Shown in pieces: positions 16,141 to 24,632 of a DNA stretch of 64,000 nucleotides; position 1 is the first letter of the stretch, and each line of letters starts with the position of its first letter. Position numbers and translations under genes: made by a program. Below the pieces are notes generated by a model. The model did not search any database. It saw only the letters and a program-made list of their open reading frames with translations, and had not been told where the DNA came from. Source of the stretch: JAIBJN01 sp963838795 (lineage in GTDB: Bacteria; Actinomycetota; Thermoleophilia; Gaiellales; Gaiellaceae); contig CAWISL010000010.1 in assembly GCA_963838795.1 (NCBI GenBank), positions 434,001-498,000 of the forward strand, written 5' to 3'.

Positions 16141-16989
16141 GTGGCGACCTACCGCTACGTCGTCGCCGACGTCTTCACGGACACGGCGCTCGAGGGGAAC
16201 CAGCTCGCGGTGTTCACGGATGCGCGCGAGATCCCCGAGGAGCTGCTGCAGCGGCTGGCGAAGGAGATGAACTACTCGGAGACGGTCTTCGTGTTCAAGC
16301 CCGAGGCCGACGGGCACGCCCGCATCCGGATCTTCACGCCCGTGTCGGAGCTTCCGTTTGCCGGTCATCCCGTGCTGGGGACGGCCTTCGTGCTCGCCGG
16401 GCCGCTCCAGCTTCCCGAGATCAGGCTGGAGACCGGCATGGGCATCGTTCCCGTGGTGCTCGACCGTGACGAGTCGGGCCACATCGTCTTCGGCCGCATG
16501 AGCCAGCCGGTCCCGACCGTGCGGCCCTTCGAGCGGGGCGAGGAGCTTCTCGCGGCGCTCGGGGTCGAGGGCTCGGAGCTTCCGCTGGAGTTGTACGAGT
16601 CCGGCGTGGGCAACGTCTACGTCCTGCTGCGGGACGAGGAGGCGGTCGCCGCGGTCGAGCCCGACCTCGCCGCCGTCGCGCGGATCATGGGCGACATCCA
16701 CGCCAACTGCTCGGCAGGCTCCGGGGCGAGCTGGAAGACGCGCATGTTCGCGCCCGCGGACGGCGTCCCGGAGGATCCCGCGACGGGCTCGGCGGCCGGT
16801 CCGCTCGCCGTCCACCTCGCGCGCCACGGTCGCATCCCCTTCGGCGAGCAGATCGAGATCACCCAGGGCGTCGAGATCGGCCGCCCGAGCACGCTCCACG
16901 CCAGGGTCGACGGCTCGACCGAGCGGATCGACGTGGTCGAGGTCGGCGGCTCCGCGGTCGTCGTCGCCCGCGGCGAGTTCAGCCTTTAG
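16141..16989 (+). CDS. PhzF-family isomerase/epimerase-like protein
   Basis: A 282-residue protein of the PhzF (diaminopimelate-epimerase fold) family. Diagnostic pieces are the N-terminal VFTDTALEGNQLAVF, the catalytic Glu in MNYSETVFV (near residue 45), the PFAGHPVLGTA block and DPATGSAAGPLA. Family members isomerise trans-2,3-dihydro-3-hydroxyanthranilate in phenazine synthesis, but most, as here, occur without phenazine genes and have unknown substrates. It stands alone with its own leaderless promoter; the downstream neighbour is convergent. Confidence 0.9.
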   Translation: MATYRYVVADVFTDTALEGNQLAVFTDAREIPEELLQRLAKEMNYSETVFVFKPEADGHARIRIFTPVSELPFAGHPVLGTAFVLAGPLQLPEIRLETGMGIVPVVLDRDESGHIVFGRMSQPVPTVRPFERGEELLAALGVEGSELPLELYESGVGNVYVLLRDEEAVAAVEPDLAAVARIMGDIHANCSAGSGASWKTRMFAPADGVPEDPATGSAAGPLAVHLARHGRIPFGEQIEITQGVEIGRPSTLHARVDGSTERIDVVEVGGSAVVVARGEFSL

Positions 16990-16991
16990 AG

Positions 16992-17022
16992 CCATGTCCA
17001 GGGGTCTGACCCCAGGCCATGG
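16992..17022. terminator. Imperfect 31-bp palindrome between convergent genes
   Basis: The core GGGGTC-T-GACCCC (17001-17013) is extended outward by CC/GG and by CCATG (16992-16996) with CATGG (17018-17022). It lies just after the phzF-like stop and before the convergent Asp-box gene stop, the place for a two-way terminator. There is no U-run on either strand, so a non-canonical terminator or a repeat element are both possible. The rest of the gap to 17080 holds nothing recognisable. Confidence 0.45.
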
Positions 17023-17080
17023 TCGAAGGTGAGGTGGTTCGGGCGCAAGAGCCTGGGACGTGGCCCGAGGGGACGTGGCC

Positions 17081-17506
17081 TCAGCCCCACGCCACGTCGT
17101 GGATCTCGGGGAGCTCGACGGCCAGCGCACGCCAGAAGCGGCCGCCGTCGCCCGAGACGAACACACGGTTGCGGGCGCCGTAGAGAACGTGGTCGGGGTT
17201 CTCCCTGAGCGCGACGGCGCGGCCGGCGGGGAGGCCGGCGCCGCGCTCGTCCCACGTCCGCCCGCCGTCGTGGGAGACGAGGAGCGGCGGCTTGCGGTCG
17301 AGCAGGAGGACCACCGTCGAGCCGACGGCGTCCACGTCGAGGACGTGGTCCGCGGCCCACGACGGCGCGAGCCCGAGCGGGCGCTCCCGCTCGACCACCG
17401 CTCCTGGCTGTCGGCCGGCGAGCTGGTCCTCCTCGGCGCTCGCGCCCACCTCGACGAGGTACGTCCCCTCCTCGCAGCCGGCGATCACGATCAGTGGCCG
17501 GGTCAC
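17081..17506 (-). CDS. Asp-box (BNR-like) repeat protein
   Basis: A 141-residue protein with at least one clear Asp-box, SHDGGRTW, and a degenerate second copy, SGDGGRFW. Such motifs mark beta-propeller blades in sialidases, sortilins and photosystem-stability factors, yet this protein is only long enough for about two to three blades. It may oligomerise or be a truncated remnant of a larger propeller. No signal peptide is visible. GTG 17506 overlaps the stop of the kinase upstream (GTGA), so the two are co-translated. Function not recognised. Confidence 0.72.
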   Translation of the reverse strand: MTRPLIVIAGCEEGTYLVEVGASAEEDQLAGRQPGAVVERERPLGLAPSWAADHVLDVDAVGSTVVLLLDRKPPLLVSHDGGRTWDERGAGLPAGRAVALRENPDHVLYGARNRVFVSGDGGRFWRALAVELPEIHDVAWG

Positions 17507-18294
17507 CGGCCCAGGAGCGCGCCGACGGCGCCGTTCGCGAGCCGCGCTGCGGACACAGGTGAGTGCCGCCGGCGCCGAAAGCCGAGGTAGGACGTCGCCC
17601 AGGAATCGCCGGCCCCTGTGGGGTCGATCCCCTCCAGCGGGATCGTGGGCACGTGCTCGGCCAGCCCCTCCGCGTAGACCACCGCGCCTGTCTTCCCGAG
17701 CGTCACCACGATCTCCCTCACCCCGAGGGAGCCGAGGGAGCGCTCCGTGAGCTCGAGCCCGAGCGCGTCGAGCTCGTCTCGCGCCAGCTTGAGGACGCTT
17801 ACGTGGCGGAGGACGTCCGGGTCGTAGTCGGAGTCGAGGACGAGGTCGCCGATCGCTGCTCGCCGCACGAGGCCCTGGCCGTCCAGGCTGAGCACGCGCC
17901 CGCGGGCCAGCGCCGCCAGCGTCTCGGCAGGGAAGTCGGCCCTGGTGAGTGCCCCTGCGTGCACCCAGTCCGCATCTGCGAGCGCGCGCGGTAGCCAGCC
18001 GCGGGCCTCCGCCGTGCTCCACGGCTCGCCCAGCTCGTCGATCGCCATCCGGCGATGGTCGCCGTCGTTCTCGATTCGGAACTCGATCGTCCGTGGCGCG
18101 CTCTTGGCCACGATCGGCAGGCCCAGGCCGGCCAGACGCGGGCGGTCCTCGTCGGCCAGCTTCGTGGCGACGACGGCCGGCTGACCGAGCAGGCGGAGCG
18201 CTCGGGCCGCGTAGACCGGCGCTCCGCCCAGGCGCGGAATGTCGCCGTCAACGCGATCCAGCGAGACGAGCCCGACGACGCCCAAGCGGCGCAT
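17503..18294 (-). CDS. PfkB-family carbohydrate kinase
   Basis: A 263-residue ribokinase-like kinase. The N-terminal LGVVGLVSLDRVDGDIPRLGGAPVYAARAL gives the first family region with the GG hinge; the C-terminal signature is DPTGAGDSWATSY with the catalytic Asp. It is short for the family because the substrate lid region is reduced. It overlaps the permease gene upstream by 47 bases and the Asp-box gene downstream by four. Being in the thiamine-riboswitch transcript with a CytX-like permease, it might phosphorylate a thiamine precursor such as hydroxymethylpyrimidine, but that is inference. Confidence 0.85.
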   Translation of the reverse strand: MRRLGVVGLVSLDRVDGDIPRLGGAPVYAARALRLLGQPAVVATKLADEDRPRLAGLGLPIVAKSAPRTIEFRIENDGDHRRMAIDELGEPWSTAEARGWLPRALADADWVHAGALTRADFPAETLAALARGRVLSLDGQGLVRRAAIGDLVLDSDYDPDVLRHVSVLKLARDELDALGLELTERSLGSLGVREIVVTLGKTGAVVYAEGLAEHVPTIPLEGIDPTGAGDSWATSYLGFRRRRHSPVSAARLANGAVGALLGR

Positions 18295-19576
18295 GGGCGG
18301 AGCGTACGCCCGCGTAGAGGAAAAACGCGAGGCCGAACGCCGGAAGCGACCCTCCGATCGTCACGTCCCCCGCTCCCGGAACGTCGGCGAGCAGCTCGGT
18401 CCACCACTCGGGGCCGGTCGGGTGAATCCACTGGTAGAGGCCGAAGCCTGCCGTCCAGGCGGCGACGCCGCTCCAGCGCACCGCCACCGCCGGGCCGGCG
18501 CCGAGCAGGAAGTCGGCTGCCAGGACGCCGAAGAGCGGCACGAAGAAGGATCCGAGCAGGAGAAGGAAGGTCTCGTAGGCGACGATGTCCACGGAGATGG
18601 CGCCGATAGTGGCCACGATGGCGACCGCCACGATCAGGAGCCTCTGCGAGAGGGTCGGCATGAGGTTCTGGATCGACACGCTCGCCGAGTAGACGTTGGC
18701 GAACGGCTCGTCCGCCTCGTCCACGGTCAGCGCGAGGAGCGCGATCGCGCTCCCGGCGCCGCCGGCCGCGATCGCGGTGAAGATCGCGGCGGGCTCGGCG
18801 AGGCCTCGTGAGAGCGCGAGCAGCGCGCCCAGCCCGAACAGGAGCGCGAGGGGGACGAGGTAGCCGACCGACGTGCCCCAGAACGCCGCCCGCCGGCTGC
18901 GGGAGAAGCGCGTGTAGTCGGCCGCCAAGGGCAGCCAGGAAGCGGCCATTGCCACTGTCAGGTCGACGCCCTGGAAGAAGCGCATCCCGCCGGCGCCCTC
19001 CGCGGACCAGAGCGCCCCGACGTCGGCGCCGTCGAGCGCCCACCAGACGAGATACGCCGTCGAGGCGGCGACCACCCAGATCGCGAAGCGCCGAACCCAG
19101 CGGCGGACGAACGAGATCGGGCCCGCGAGCGCGAGCCACAGGGTCAGGGCGCCGAAGAGCAGGACCCAGAGCCAGCGCGCTTCAAAGCCGAACACCCGGT
19201 CGGAGAGCGCGCTGGCGGCCAGCGACATGACGTAGAGCTCGAAGACGGCCCAACCCAGGTTCTGGAGCACGTTGAGCGCGGTCGGCGCGTAGGAGCCGCG
19301 CACGCCCAGGGGGTCGCGGAGCAGGACCATGCCCGGGACACGTCGCTCGAAGCCGATCAGCCCGGCGAGCCCGAGCAGCGCGGTCCCGAGCACGGCGCCC
19401 ACGACGACGGCGAGCAGGGCCCGCTGCAGCCCCAGGCCTGCGAGGAACGTGCCCGTGAAGAGGACGAGCAGGCTGATGCCGAGGTTGCCCCAGAGCAGCC
19501 CAACGTCGACCCCTGAGAGCGTCCGCAGGCGGTCAGGGACGGGGCTGACGCCCCACGTCCCGTCGGTCCGTTGCAT
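18248..19576 (-). CDS. CytX-like NCS1 permease under thiamine control
   Basis: A 442-residue permease with about 12 membrane spans of the NCS1 (purine-cytosine/thiamine precursor) family. N-terminal SGVDVGLLWGNLGISLLVLF and the central AADYTRFSR motif are family marks. Because a TPP riboswitch sits directly in front, the substrate is probably hydroxymethylpyrimidine or a relative (CytX), consistent with salvage of thiamine precursors. Start ATG 19576 follows GGGAGG at four bases; that ribosome-binding site is part of the riboswitch 3' side. The 3' end overlaps the kinase gene by 47 bases. Confidence 0.88.
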   Translation of the reverse strand: MQRTDGTWGVSPVPDRLRTLSGVDVGLLWGNLGISLLVLFTGTFLAGLGLQRALLAVVVGAVLGTALLGLAGLIGFERRVPGMVLLRDPLGVRGSYAPTALNVLQNLGWAVFELYVMSLAASALSDRVFGFEARWLWVLLFGALTLWLALAGPISFVRRWVRRFAIWVVAASTAYLVWWALDGADVGALWSAEGAGGMRFFQGVDLTVAMAASWLPLAADYTRFSRSRRAAFWGTSVGYLVPLALLFGLGALLALSRGLAEPAAIFTAIAAGGAGSAIALLALTVDEADEPFANVYSASVSIQNLMPTLSQRLLIVAVAIVATIGAISVDIVAYETFLLLLGSFFVPLFGVLAADFLLGAGPAVAVRWSGVAAWTAGFGLYQWIHPTGPEWWTELLADVPGAGDVTIGGSLPAFGLAFFLYAGVRSAHAPLGRRRARLAGSR

Positions 19577-19581
19577 CGCGC

Positions 19582-19675
19582 CTCCCTTCGCTGGCATTAC
19601 CCAGATCAGGTTCGGCGGGTCGGGGCTCCCGAGCCCCCTCTCAGCCGCTAGGAAGCGGCTCCCCGGTCTCTTGGG
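19582..19675 (-). ncRNA. TPP riboswitch (THI element)
   Basis: On the minus strand the conserved TPP aptamer parts appear in order: GCCGCTTCCTAGCGGCTGAGAGG (P2 and the CTGAGA bulge), a variable P3 hairpin GGGGCTC-CC-GAGCCCC, and CCTGATCTGGGTAATGCCAG (P4/P5). The aptamer runs straight into AAGGGAGG, the ribosome-binding site of the permease, which argues for translational control by site sequestration. Its 5' third overlaps the last codons of the upstream histidine phosphatase gene. Confidence 0.93.
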
Positions 19676-20259
19676 GGCGATGTTAGCCGTTCGATCCCGT
19701 GGACGGCCCGGGCGAGCGCCTCCTCGTCGAAGAGGTACGGCACGGCGTTCGAGATCTCGTGCGCCGGCCCGTCGAGGGAGTCCGAGCCGGCGGCGCCGTT
19801 CAGCGCGTAACGGATGGGGATCTCGTGGCAGACGACGAGGACGGAGCGCCACCGCGAGTCGAGGAGTCTGCGGAGCCCGTCGGCGTATCGCCGCGCCGCG
19901 TCGTCGAGGCTCTCACCGCCCGGGAAGGCCACGTCCCGAGAATGGCCGTGCTTCCACGCCCGATAGGTCTCAACCTGCTCGCCTTCGAGGTCGCCGATGT
20001 CGATGTCGTCGAGCAGCGCCTCCTCGACGAGCGGGACCTCCTCCCGCGCGCCGAGCGCGACCTCGGCCGTCTCCTTCGTGCGAGGAAAGCGCGTGTGGAC
20101 GCACGCGTCGAGCGGCAGCTGGGCCACCTGCTCGCCTAGGCGGCGCGCCTCCTCCCGCCCGCGCTCCGTGAGGGCGACCGGCACTGCGGGGTCGCCGTTC
20201 ACCCGCCGCTCGATGTTCAGCGTCGACTCCCCGTGGCGAGCAAGGACGAAAGTCCGCAA
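19648..20259 (-). CDS. Histidine phosphatase (phosphoglycerate mutase-like)
   Basis: A 203-residue histidine phosphatase. The catalytic motif is LARHGESTLN with His near residue 9, the second His is in VVCHEIPIRYAL, and the acid region is LLDDIDIGDLEGE. It could dephosphorylate a phosphorylated metabolite; the alpha-ribazole phosphatase or phosphoglycerate mutase-like branch cannot be decided. Start TTG 20259 abuts the stop (TAG) of the FAD oxidoreductase. The last nine codons encode the 5' part of the TPP riboswitch, so the C-terminal residues are also constrained by RNA structure. Confidence 0.88.
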   Translation of the reverse strand: MRTFVLARHGESTLNIERRVNGDPAVPVALTERGREEARRLGEQVAQLPLDACVHTRFPRTKETAEVALGAREEVPLVEEALLDDIDIGDLEGEQVETYRAWKHGHSRDVAFPGGESLDDAARRYADGLRRLLDSRWRSVLVVCHEIPIRYALNGAAGSDSLDGPAHEISNAVPYLFDEEALARAVHGIERLTSPPRDRGAAS

Positions 20260-21357
20260 CTACACCACGAAGCGCTCGTGCCGCTCGCCGCCGCTCGCGA
20301 AGCGGTCGAGGGAGAGCGGCGAGAGGTCGAGCGACGGCTCGGCGCCCACGACGAGCTCGGCGAGGTGCTCGCCGACCGCGGGCGCCTGCTGGAAGCCGTG
20401 GCCGGAGAAGCCGGTCGCATACAGGAAGCGCCGCGGTTGCGAGACCTCGCCGACGATGGCGTTGTGGTCGGGGCTCATCTCGTAGAAGCCCCACCAGGAG
20501 GACTGAATGGGCAGCTCCGCGAGGACGGGCAGCCGCCGTGTCCCGTGGCTCGCGACGCCCTCGATCGTCGGCTCGCGCCCGCCGAAGACCAGGCCGGCGC
20601 CCTCGCGGTGGAAGTAGAAGCCGGTGGCGAAGTCGACGGTGAGCGGGAGCTCCTCCGGGAGCCCGCCGTCCTCGGGCGTGAAGTGCATCCAACGGGCTTC
20701 CCCGCGCACGGGAATGTCGAGCCCGGCGAGGTTCCCCACGTCCCTGGACCAGACGCCTGCGGTGCAGATCACGGTTCCCGTGCGGATCCGCCCCGCGGAG
20801 GTCTCGATCGTGACGATCTTGTCCCCGAGGACGGCGATCCGGTCGAGCGACGTGCCCTGGAGGATGGTGACTCCCTGCGCCGCGGCCGCGCCGGCGTAGG
20901 CCTGAACCACCGATTCGGGCGACGCATGCCCGTCGATTGGGCAGTAGGCCGCCGCCAGCAGGTCGGACGTCTCGAGCGCCGGGATCAGCGCGCGGACGTC
21001 GTCAGGGGAGATCAGCTGCGACGGGACCCCGAGGTTCTGCTGCAGCGCGAGCGCGTTCTGGAAGCTCTCGACGTCGACCTCGTTGGTGAGCAGGAAGAGG
21101 TAGCCGTTGCGCTTGTAGTCGATACCGCTGACGCGATCGAGGGCCTGGAACTCCGCCATCGAGCGCAGCGCGATGCGCACGTTCAGCTCGTCCGCGAACT
21201 GGGCGCGAATGCCCCCGGCGGACTTGCTCGTGGAGCCGCTGGCGAGCGACTCGCGCTCGAGCAGGACCACGTCCTTCACGCCCTTCTTCGCCAGGTGGTA
21301 GGCGACGCTCGCGCCCATGGCGCCGCCACCGACGATCACGATCTCGGCCGAGTCCAT
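20260..21357 (-). CDS. FAD-dependent amine oxidoreductase (sarcosine oxidase beta-like)
   Basis: A 365-residue D-amino-acid-oxidase-fold enzyme. The FAD-binding Rossmann motif IVIVGGGAMGASVAYHLA is at the N-terminus and the second FAD region is LYATGFSGHGFQQAPAVG. Such enzymes oxidise secondary or tertiary amines such as sarcosine, glycine or dimethylglycine, releasing formaldehyde or glyoxylate. ATG 21357 is chosen over an ATG at 21429 because a leaderless -10 box TAGCCT sits seven bases upstream of 21357 and the family starts within a few residues of the GGGxxG loop. Substrate not determined. Confidence 0.9.
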   Translation of the reverse strand: MDSAEIVIVGGGAMGASVAYHLAKKGVKDVVLLERESLASGSTSKSAGGIRAQFADELNVRIALRSMAEFQALDRVSGIDYKRNGYLFLLTNEVDVESFQNALALQQNLGVPSQLISPDDVRALIPALETSDLLAAAYCPIDGHASPESVVQAYAGAAAAQGVTILQGTSLDRIAVLGDKIVTIETSAGRIRTGTVICTAGVWSRDVGNLAGLDIPVRGEARWMHFTPEDGGLPEELPLTVDFATGFYFHREGAGLVFGGREPTIEGVASHGTRRLPVLAELPIQSSWWGFYEMSPDHNAIVGEVSQPRRFLYATGFSGHGFQQAPAVGEHLAELVVGAEPSLDLSPLSLDRFASGGERHERFVV

Positions 21358-21364
21358 GCGGACG

Positions 21365-21370
21365 AGGCTA
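21365..21370 (-). promoter_or_regulatory. -10 box, leaderless promoter
   Basis: Reads TAGCCT on the minus strand, seven bases before ATG 21357. It defines the start of the FAD oxidoreductase mRNA. Confidence 0.55.
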
Positions 21371-21427
21371 TCTCGTTCCGCGGCTGACTGAGGCCCCTGG
21401 TCAGCTTCATCTGCGAGGATCTGGCCC

Positions 21428-22591
21428 ATGAGCGAGGTCGCCTACGAGCCGCTTGGCCTGACGCCCGAGCAGCGCGAGATCCGAGACGTCTGCCGGGAGT
21501 TCGCCGACCGCGAGATCCGGCCGATCGCAGCCGAGGTCGACGAGGCGGACGTGGAGACGCCGTGGGAGGTCTGGTACAAGGCCGCTGCGCTCGGCCTGAC
21601 CTCGTTCATGCTCCCCGAGGAGTACGGTGGCGGCGGCCTCACCGATTGCGTTACCGGCGTCGTCGTCCAGGAGGAGCTCTGCCGGGGCTGCGCCGGGATC
21701 GGCAACCTCATCACCTCGGGCGGCTTCTTCGCGGAGCCGGTCGCCGAGCTGGGAAGCGACGAGCAGAAGCGCCGCTGGCTCGAGCCGATCGCCGGCGAGC
21801 GGCCGCCGCTGACGGCGCTCGCCACCACCGAGCCGGGCGCCGGGTCCGATGCCGCCTCGATCTCGACAACCGCGGAGCGCACCGACGGTGGCTACGGCCT
21901 CCGCGGCCAGAAGACGTGGATCTCGAACGGCGGCCTGGCCGACTACTACGTCGTCTTCGCCACGGTCGAGCCGGGCTCGCGCTCGCGCGGCATTACCGCG
22001 TTCGTCGTCGAGAAGGGCGACCCCGGCGTGACTTTTGGCGAGCCCATGAAGAAGATGGGCCAGCGCGCGATCGTGAACGCCGAGATGTTCCTCGAGGACG
22101 CCGAGCTGCCCGAGGATCGTCGGCTGGGCGACGAGGGGCAGGGCTTCTACGGGCTCATGCGCACATTCGACCGCTCGCGCATAACGCTGGGCGCTTCGGC
22201 CACCGGGATCGCGCGCGCCGCCCTCGAGTACTCGGTCGAGTACGCGAAGTCGCGGGAGCAGTTCGGGAAGCCGATCGCCGAGCACCAGGCGGTCGCCTTT
22301 CGCCTCGCGGACATGGCGACGCGGGTCGACGCCGCGCGCCTGCTCGTCCACCGGGCCGCGCGCAGGATCGACGCGGGCGAGCACGTGCCCATGGAGGCGG
22401 CGATGGCCAAGTTGTTCGCCTCCGAGACGGCCATGTGGTGCACGTGGGCGGCCGTGCAAACCCTCGGCGGCTGGGGTTACTCGCGGGAGTACCCCGTGGA
22501 GAAATGGATGCGGGACGCGAAGCTCGAGGAGATCGAGGAAGGCACCTCCGACATCCAGCGTCTGATCATCTCCCGGAACCTCTTGAAGTGA
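21428..22591 (+). CDS. Acyl-CoA dehydrogenase
   Basis: A 387-residue FAD flavoprotein that introduces a 2,3 double bond into an acyl-CoA. It has the ALATTEPGAGSDAAS flavin-binding signature and the C-terminal EQFGKPIAEHQAVAFRLADM and GGWGYSREYPVEKWMRDAKLEEIEEGTSDIQRLI regions, in which the catalytic Glu (EEGTSDIQ, near residue 368) is present. Start ATG 21428 follows GAGG by nine bases. The next gene overlaps by four bases (GTGA), so the product likely acts on the acyl-CoA made by the synthetase. Chain length unknown. Confidence 0.94.
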   Translation: MSEVAYEPLGLTPEQREIRDVCREFADREIRPIAAEVDEADVETPWEVWYKAAALGLTSFMLPEEYGGGGLTDCVTGVVVQEELCRGCAGIGNLITSGGFFAEPVAELGSDEQKRRWLEPIAGERPPLTALATTEPGAGSDAASISTTAERTDGGYGLRGQKTWISNGGLADYYVVFATVEPGSRSRGITAFVVEKGDPGVTFGEPMKKMGQRAIVNAEMFLEDAELPEDRRLGDEGQGFYGLMRTFDRSRITLGASATGIARAALEYSVEYAKSREQFGKPIAEHQAVAFRLADMATRVDAARLLVHRAARRIDAGEHVPMEAAMAKLFASETAMWCTWAAVQTLGGWGYSREYPVEKWMRDAKLEEIEEGTSDIQRLIISRNLLK

Positions 22592-24630
22592 GCCGCGACC
22601 TCTCGGCCCTCTTCGACCCCCGCTCGGTCGCCGTCGTCGGTGCCTCAACGGTGCCGGGGAAGTGGGGCTACCTGCTCGCCAACGGCGCGGTCCGAGGCGA
22701 GGGACGGCGCTCCGTCTACCTCGTGAACCGTAAGGGCGGCGAGATTCTGGGCCGGGAGGCGTACGTCTCCGTGACCGATCTCCCGGACGCCCCCGAGCTC
22801 GTCGTCATCTCCGTGCCGGCCTCGGGCCTCGAGGAGGCGGTGGCGGACTCGCTCGCGGCGGGAGCGAGGGCGCTCGTCGCCATCAGCGCGGGCTTCGGCG
22901 AAATGGGCGCCGACGGGCGGGCCCGCGAGGAGGCGATCGTCGAGCGTGTTCGCGCTGCCGGCGCGGTCCTCGTGGGGCCGAACTGCCTCGGCGTCTACGA
23001 CGCGGACGCCTTGCTCGAGCTCTGCTCCGAGGACCTCGTGCCCGGGTCGATCGGCCTTATCTCGCAGAGCGGCAACCTGGCCCTCGAGGTCGGTCTGCTC
23101 GCGGCGGACTTCGGGCTCGGGTTCTCGCGCTTCGTCTCGCTTGGAAATCAGGCCGACGTCGAAGCCTGGGAGCTCGTCGAGTCCTTTGCCGCGCACGAGC
23201 AGACGAAGCTGATCGCCGTGTACCTCGAGGACTTCCGCGACGGGAGGGCCTTCGCACGCGCTTGCGCCGCTGCCGGGAAGCCCGTCGTGCTCCTCGCCGG
23301 CGGCGCGACCGAAGCGGCCGCGCGGGCCGCACGCTCGCACACTGGGGCGCTCGCGAGCGACCTTTCCGCCATCGAAGCGGCTTCGATCGCGGCCGGGATC
23401 GAGCTCGTCTCCTCGCCGAAGGAAGTCGTCGACCTTGCCCAGGCCTTCCTCACCGGACGCCGTCCGCGCGGGAAGCGTGTCGCGCTCGCAGCAGACGGTG
23501 GCGGACACACCGTGGTCGCGTCCGATCTTGCCGCCAAGGCCGGGCTCGAGCTGCCCGCGCTCTCGGAGGCAACGCGCGCACGGCTCGCCGAGGCCCTGCC
23601 CGCGACGGCGACGCTCACGAATCCTGTCGACTTCGCGGGCGGGGGCGAGCAGGACATCTCGAGCTTCGCCAACGTCGCGCGGGCGCTGCTCGAGTCCGGG
23701 GAGGTCGACACCGTCCTCTTCACCGGGTACTTCGGCGGCTACGCCCACTACTCGGACGAGTTCGAGCGCAACGAGGTTCAGTCGGCCGAGGGCATGGCGG
23801 AAGCGGCCGCGGAGACAGGAGTGCCGCTTCTCGCCCACACAATGTACTGGCGCTCGCCGCCCGCCGAGATGCTGCGGGAGAGGGGCGTTCCCGTCTTCCG
23901 CGAGGTCGAGGCCGCGGTGTGGGCGGCCGGCCGGCTAGCGCGCGTGACGCCCGAGGCGCTTCGCAAGGTCCCTGATCTCCCGCCTCCTGCCGCGCGGGTC
24001 GTGGGAGAGCCCGACTACTTCGCCTCGCGCGATCTCCTCGCCTCGGCAGGGGTCGCATTCGCCGAGGCTCGCAGGGCCGCAGGCGCCGAGGACGTGGTGG
24101 CCGCCGCCGCCGAGATCGGCTACCCGGTGGTCCTCAAGGCGCTCGGCGAGCTGCACAAGTCGGACTCGGGTGGAGTCGCGGTCGGCCTGCAGGGCCCCGA
24201 GCAGCTGAACGAAGCGTTCGCGCGCATGGAGACTGCGCTCTTGCCGCCCTCGTACTCGGTCGAGGCCATGGCCCCCCTGTCGCAGGGACTCGAGCTCATC
24301 GTGGGCGCGAAGCGCGACCCGAGATTCGGGCCGATCCTGCTCGTCGGCGCGGGCGGGCTCTATGCGGAGATCGTCAAGGACGTGGCGGTCGCGCTCGCCC
24401 CCGTGACGGAGGCGGCCGCCGAGGCTCTCTTTCGTTCGCTGCAGATCGCCCCGCTCCTCGACGGGGCGCGGGGAAAGCCCGCCGTGGATGTGGGGGCCGC
24501 CGCCCGGGAGACCGCCGCGCTCTCGCGTTTCGCCGCCGAGCATCCGGAGGTCGCCGAGGTCGAGATCAACCCGCTGCTCGCCCTCCCGGACGGCGCTCTC
24601 GCCCTCGACGCGCGTATCGTCCTCGGCTGA
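22588..24630 (+). CDS. ADP-forming acyl-CoA synthetase (fused subunits)
   Basis: A 680-residue fused ADP-forming acyl-CoA synthetase. Residues 1 to about 130 form the CoA-binding domain (FDPRSVAVVGAS), about 140-450 the succinyl-CoA-ligase-like domain with phosphohistidine loop AARSHTGALASD, and about 460-680 an ATP-grasp domain with VLKALGELHKSDSGGVAVG. It interconverts acid, CoA and ATP with acyl-CoA, ADP and Pi. GTG 22588 is coupled to the upstream dehydrogenase by GTGA. Together with the following SDR it suggests activation and oxidation of a carboxylic acid. Confidence 0.93.
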   Translation: MSRDLSALFDPRSVAVVGASTVPGKWGYLLANGAVRGEGRRSVYLVNRKGGEILGREAYVSVTDLPDAPELVVISVPASGLEEAVADSLAAGARALVAISAGFGEMGADGRAREEAIVERVRAAGAVLVGPNCLGVYDADALLELCSEDLVPGSIGLISQSGNLALEVGLLAADFGLGFSRFVSLGNQADVEAWELVESFAAHEQTKLIAVYLEDFRDGRAFARACAAAGKPVVLLAGGATEAAARAARSHTGALASDLSAIEAASIAAGIELVSSPKEVVDLAQAFLTGRRPRGKRVALAADGGGHTVVASDLAAKAGLELPALSEATRARLAEALPATATLTNPVDFAGGGEQDISSFANVARALLESGEVDTVLFTGYFGGYAHYSDEFERNEVQSAEGMAEAAAETGVPLLAHTMYWRSPPAEMLRERGVPVFREVEAAVWAAGRLARVTPEALRKVPDLPPPAARVVGEPDYFASRDLLASAGVAFAEARRAAGAEDVVAAAAEIGYPVVLKALGELHKSDSGGVAVGLQGPEQLNEAFARMETALLPPSYSVEAMAPLSQGLELIVGAKRDPRFGPILLVGAGGLYAEIVKDVAVALAPVTEAAAEALFRSLQIAPLLDGARGKPAVDVGAAARETAALSRFAAEHPEVAEVEINPLLALPDGALALDARIVLG

Positions 24631-24632
24631 CG

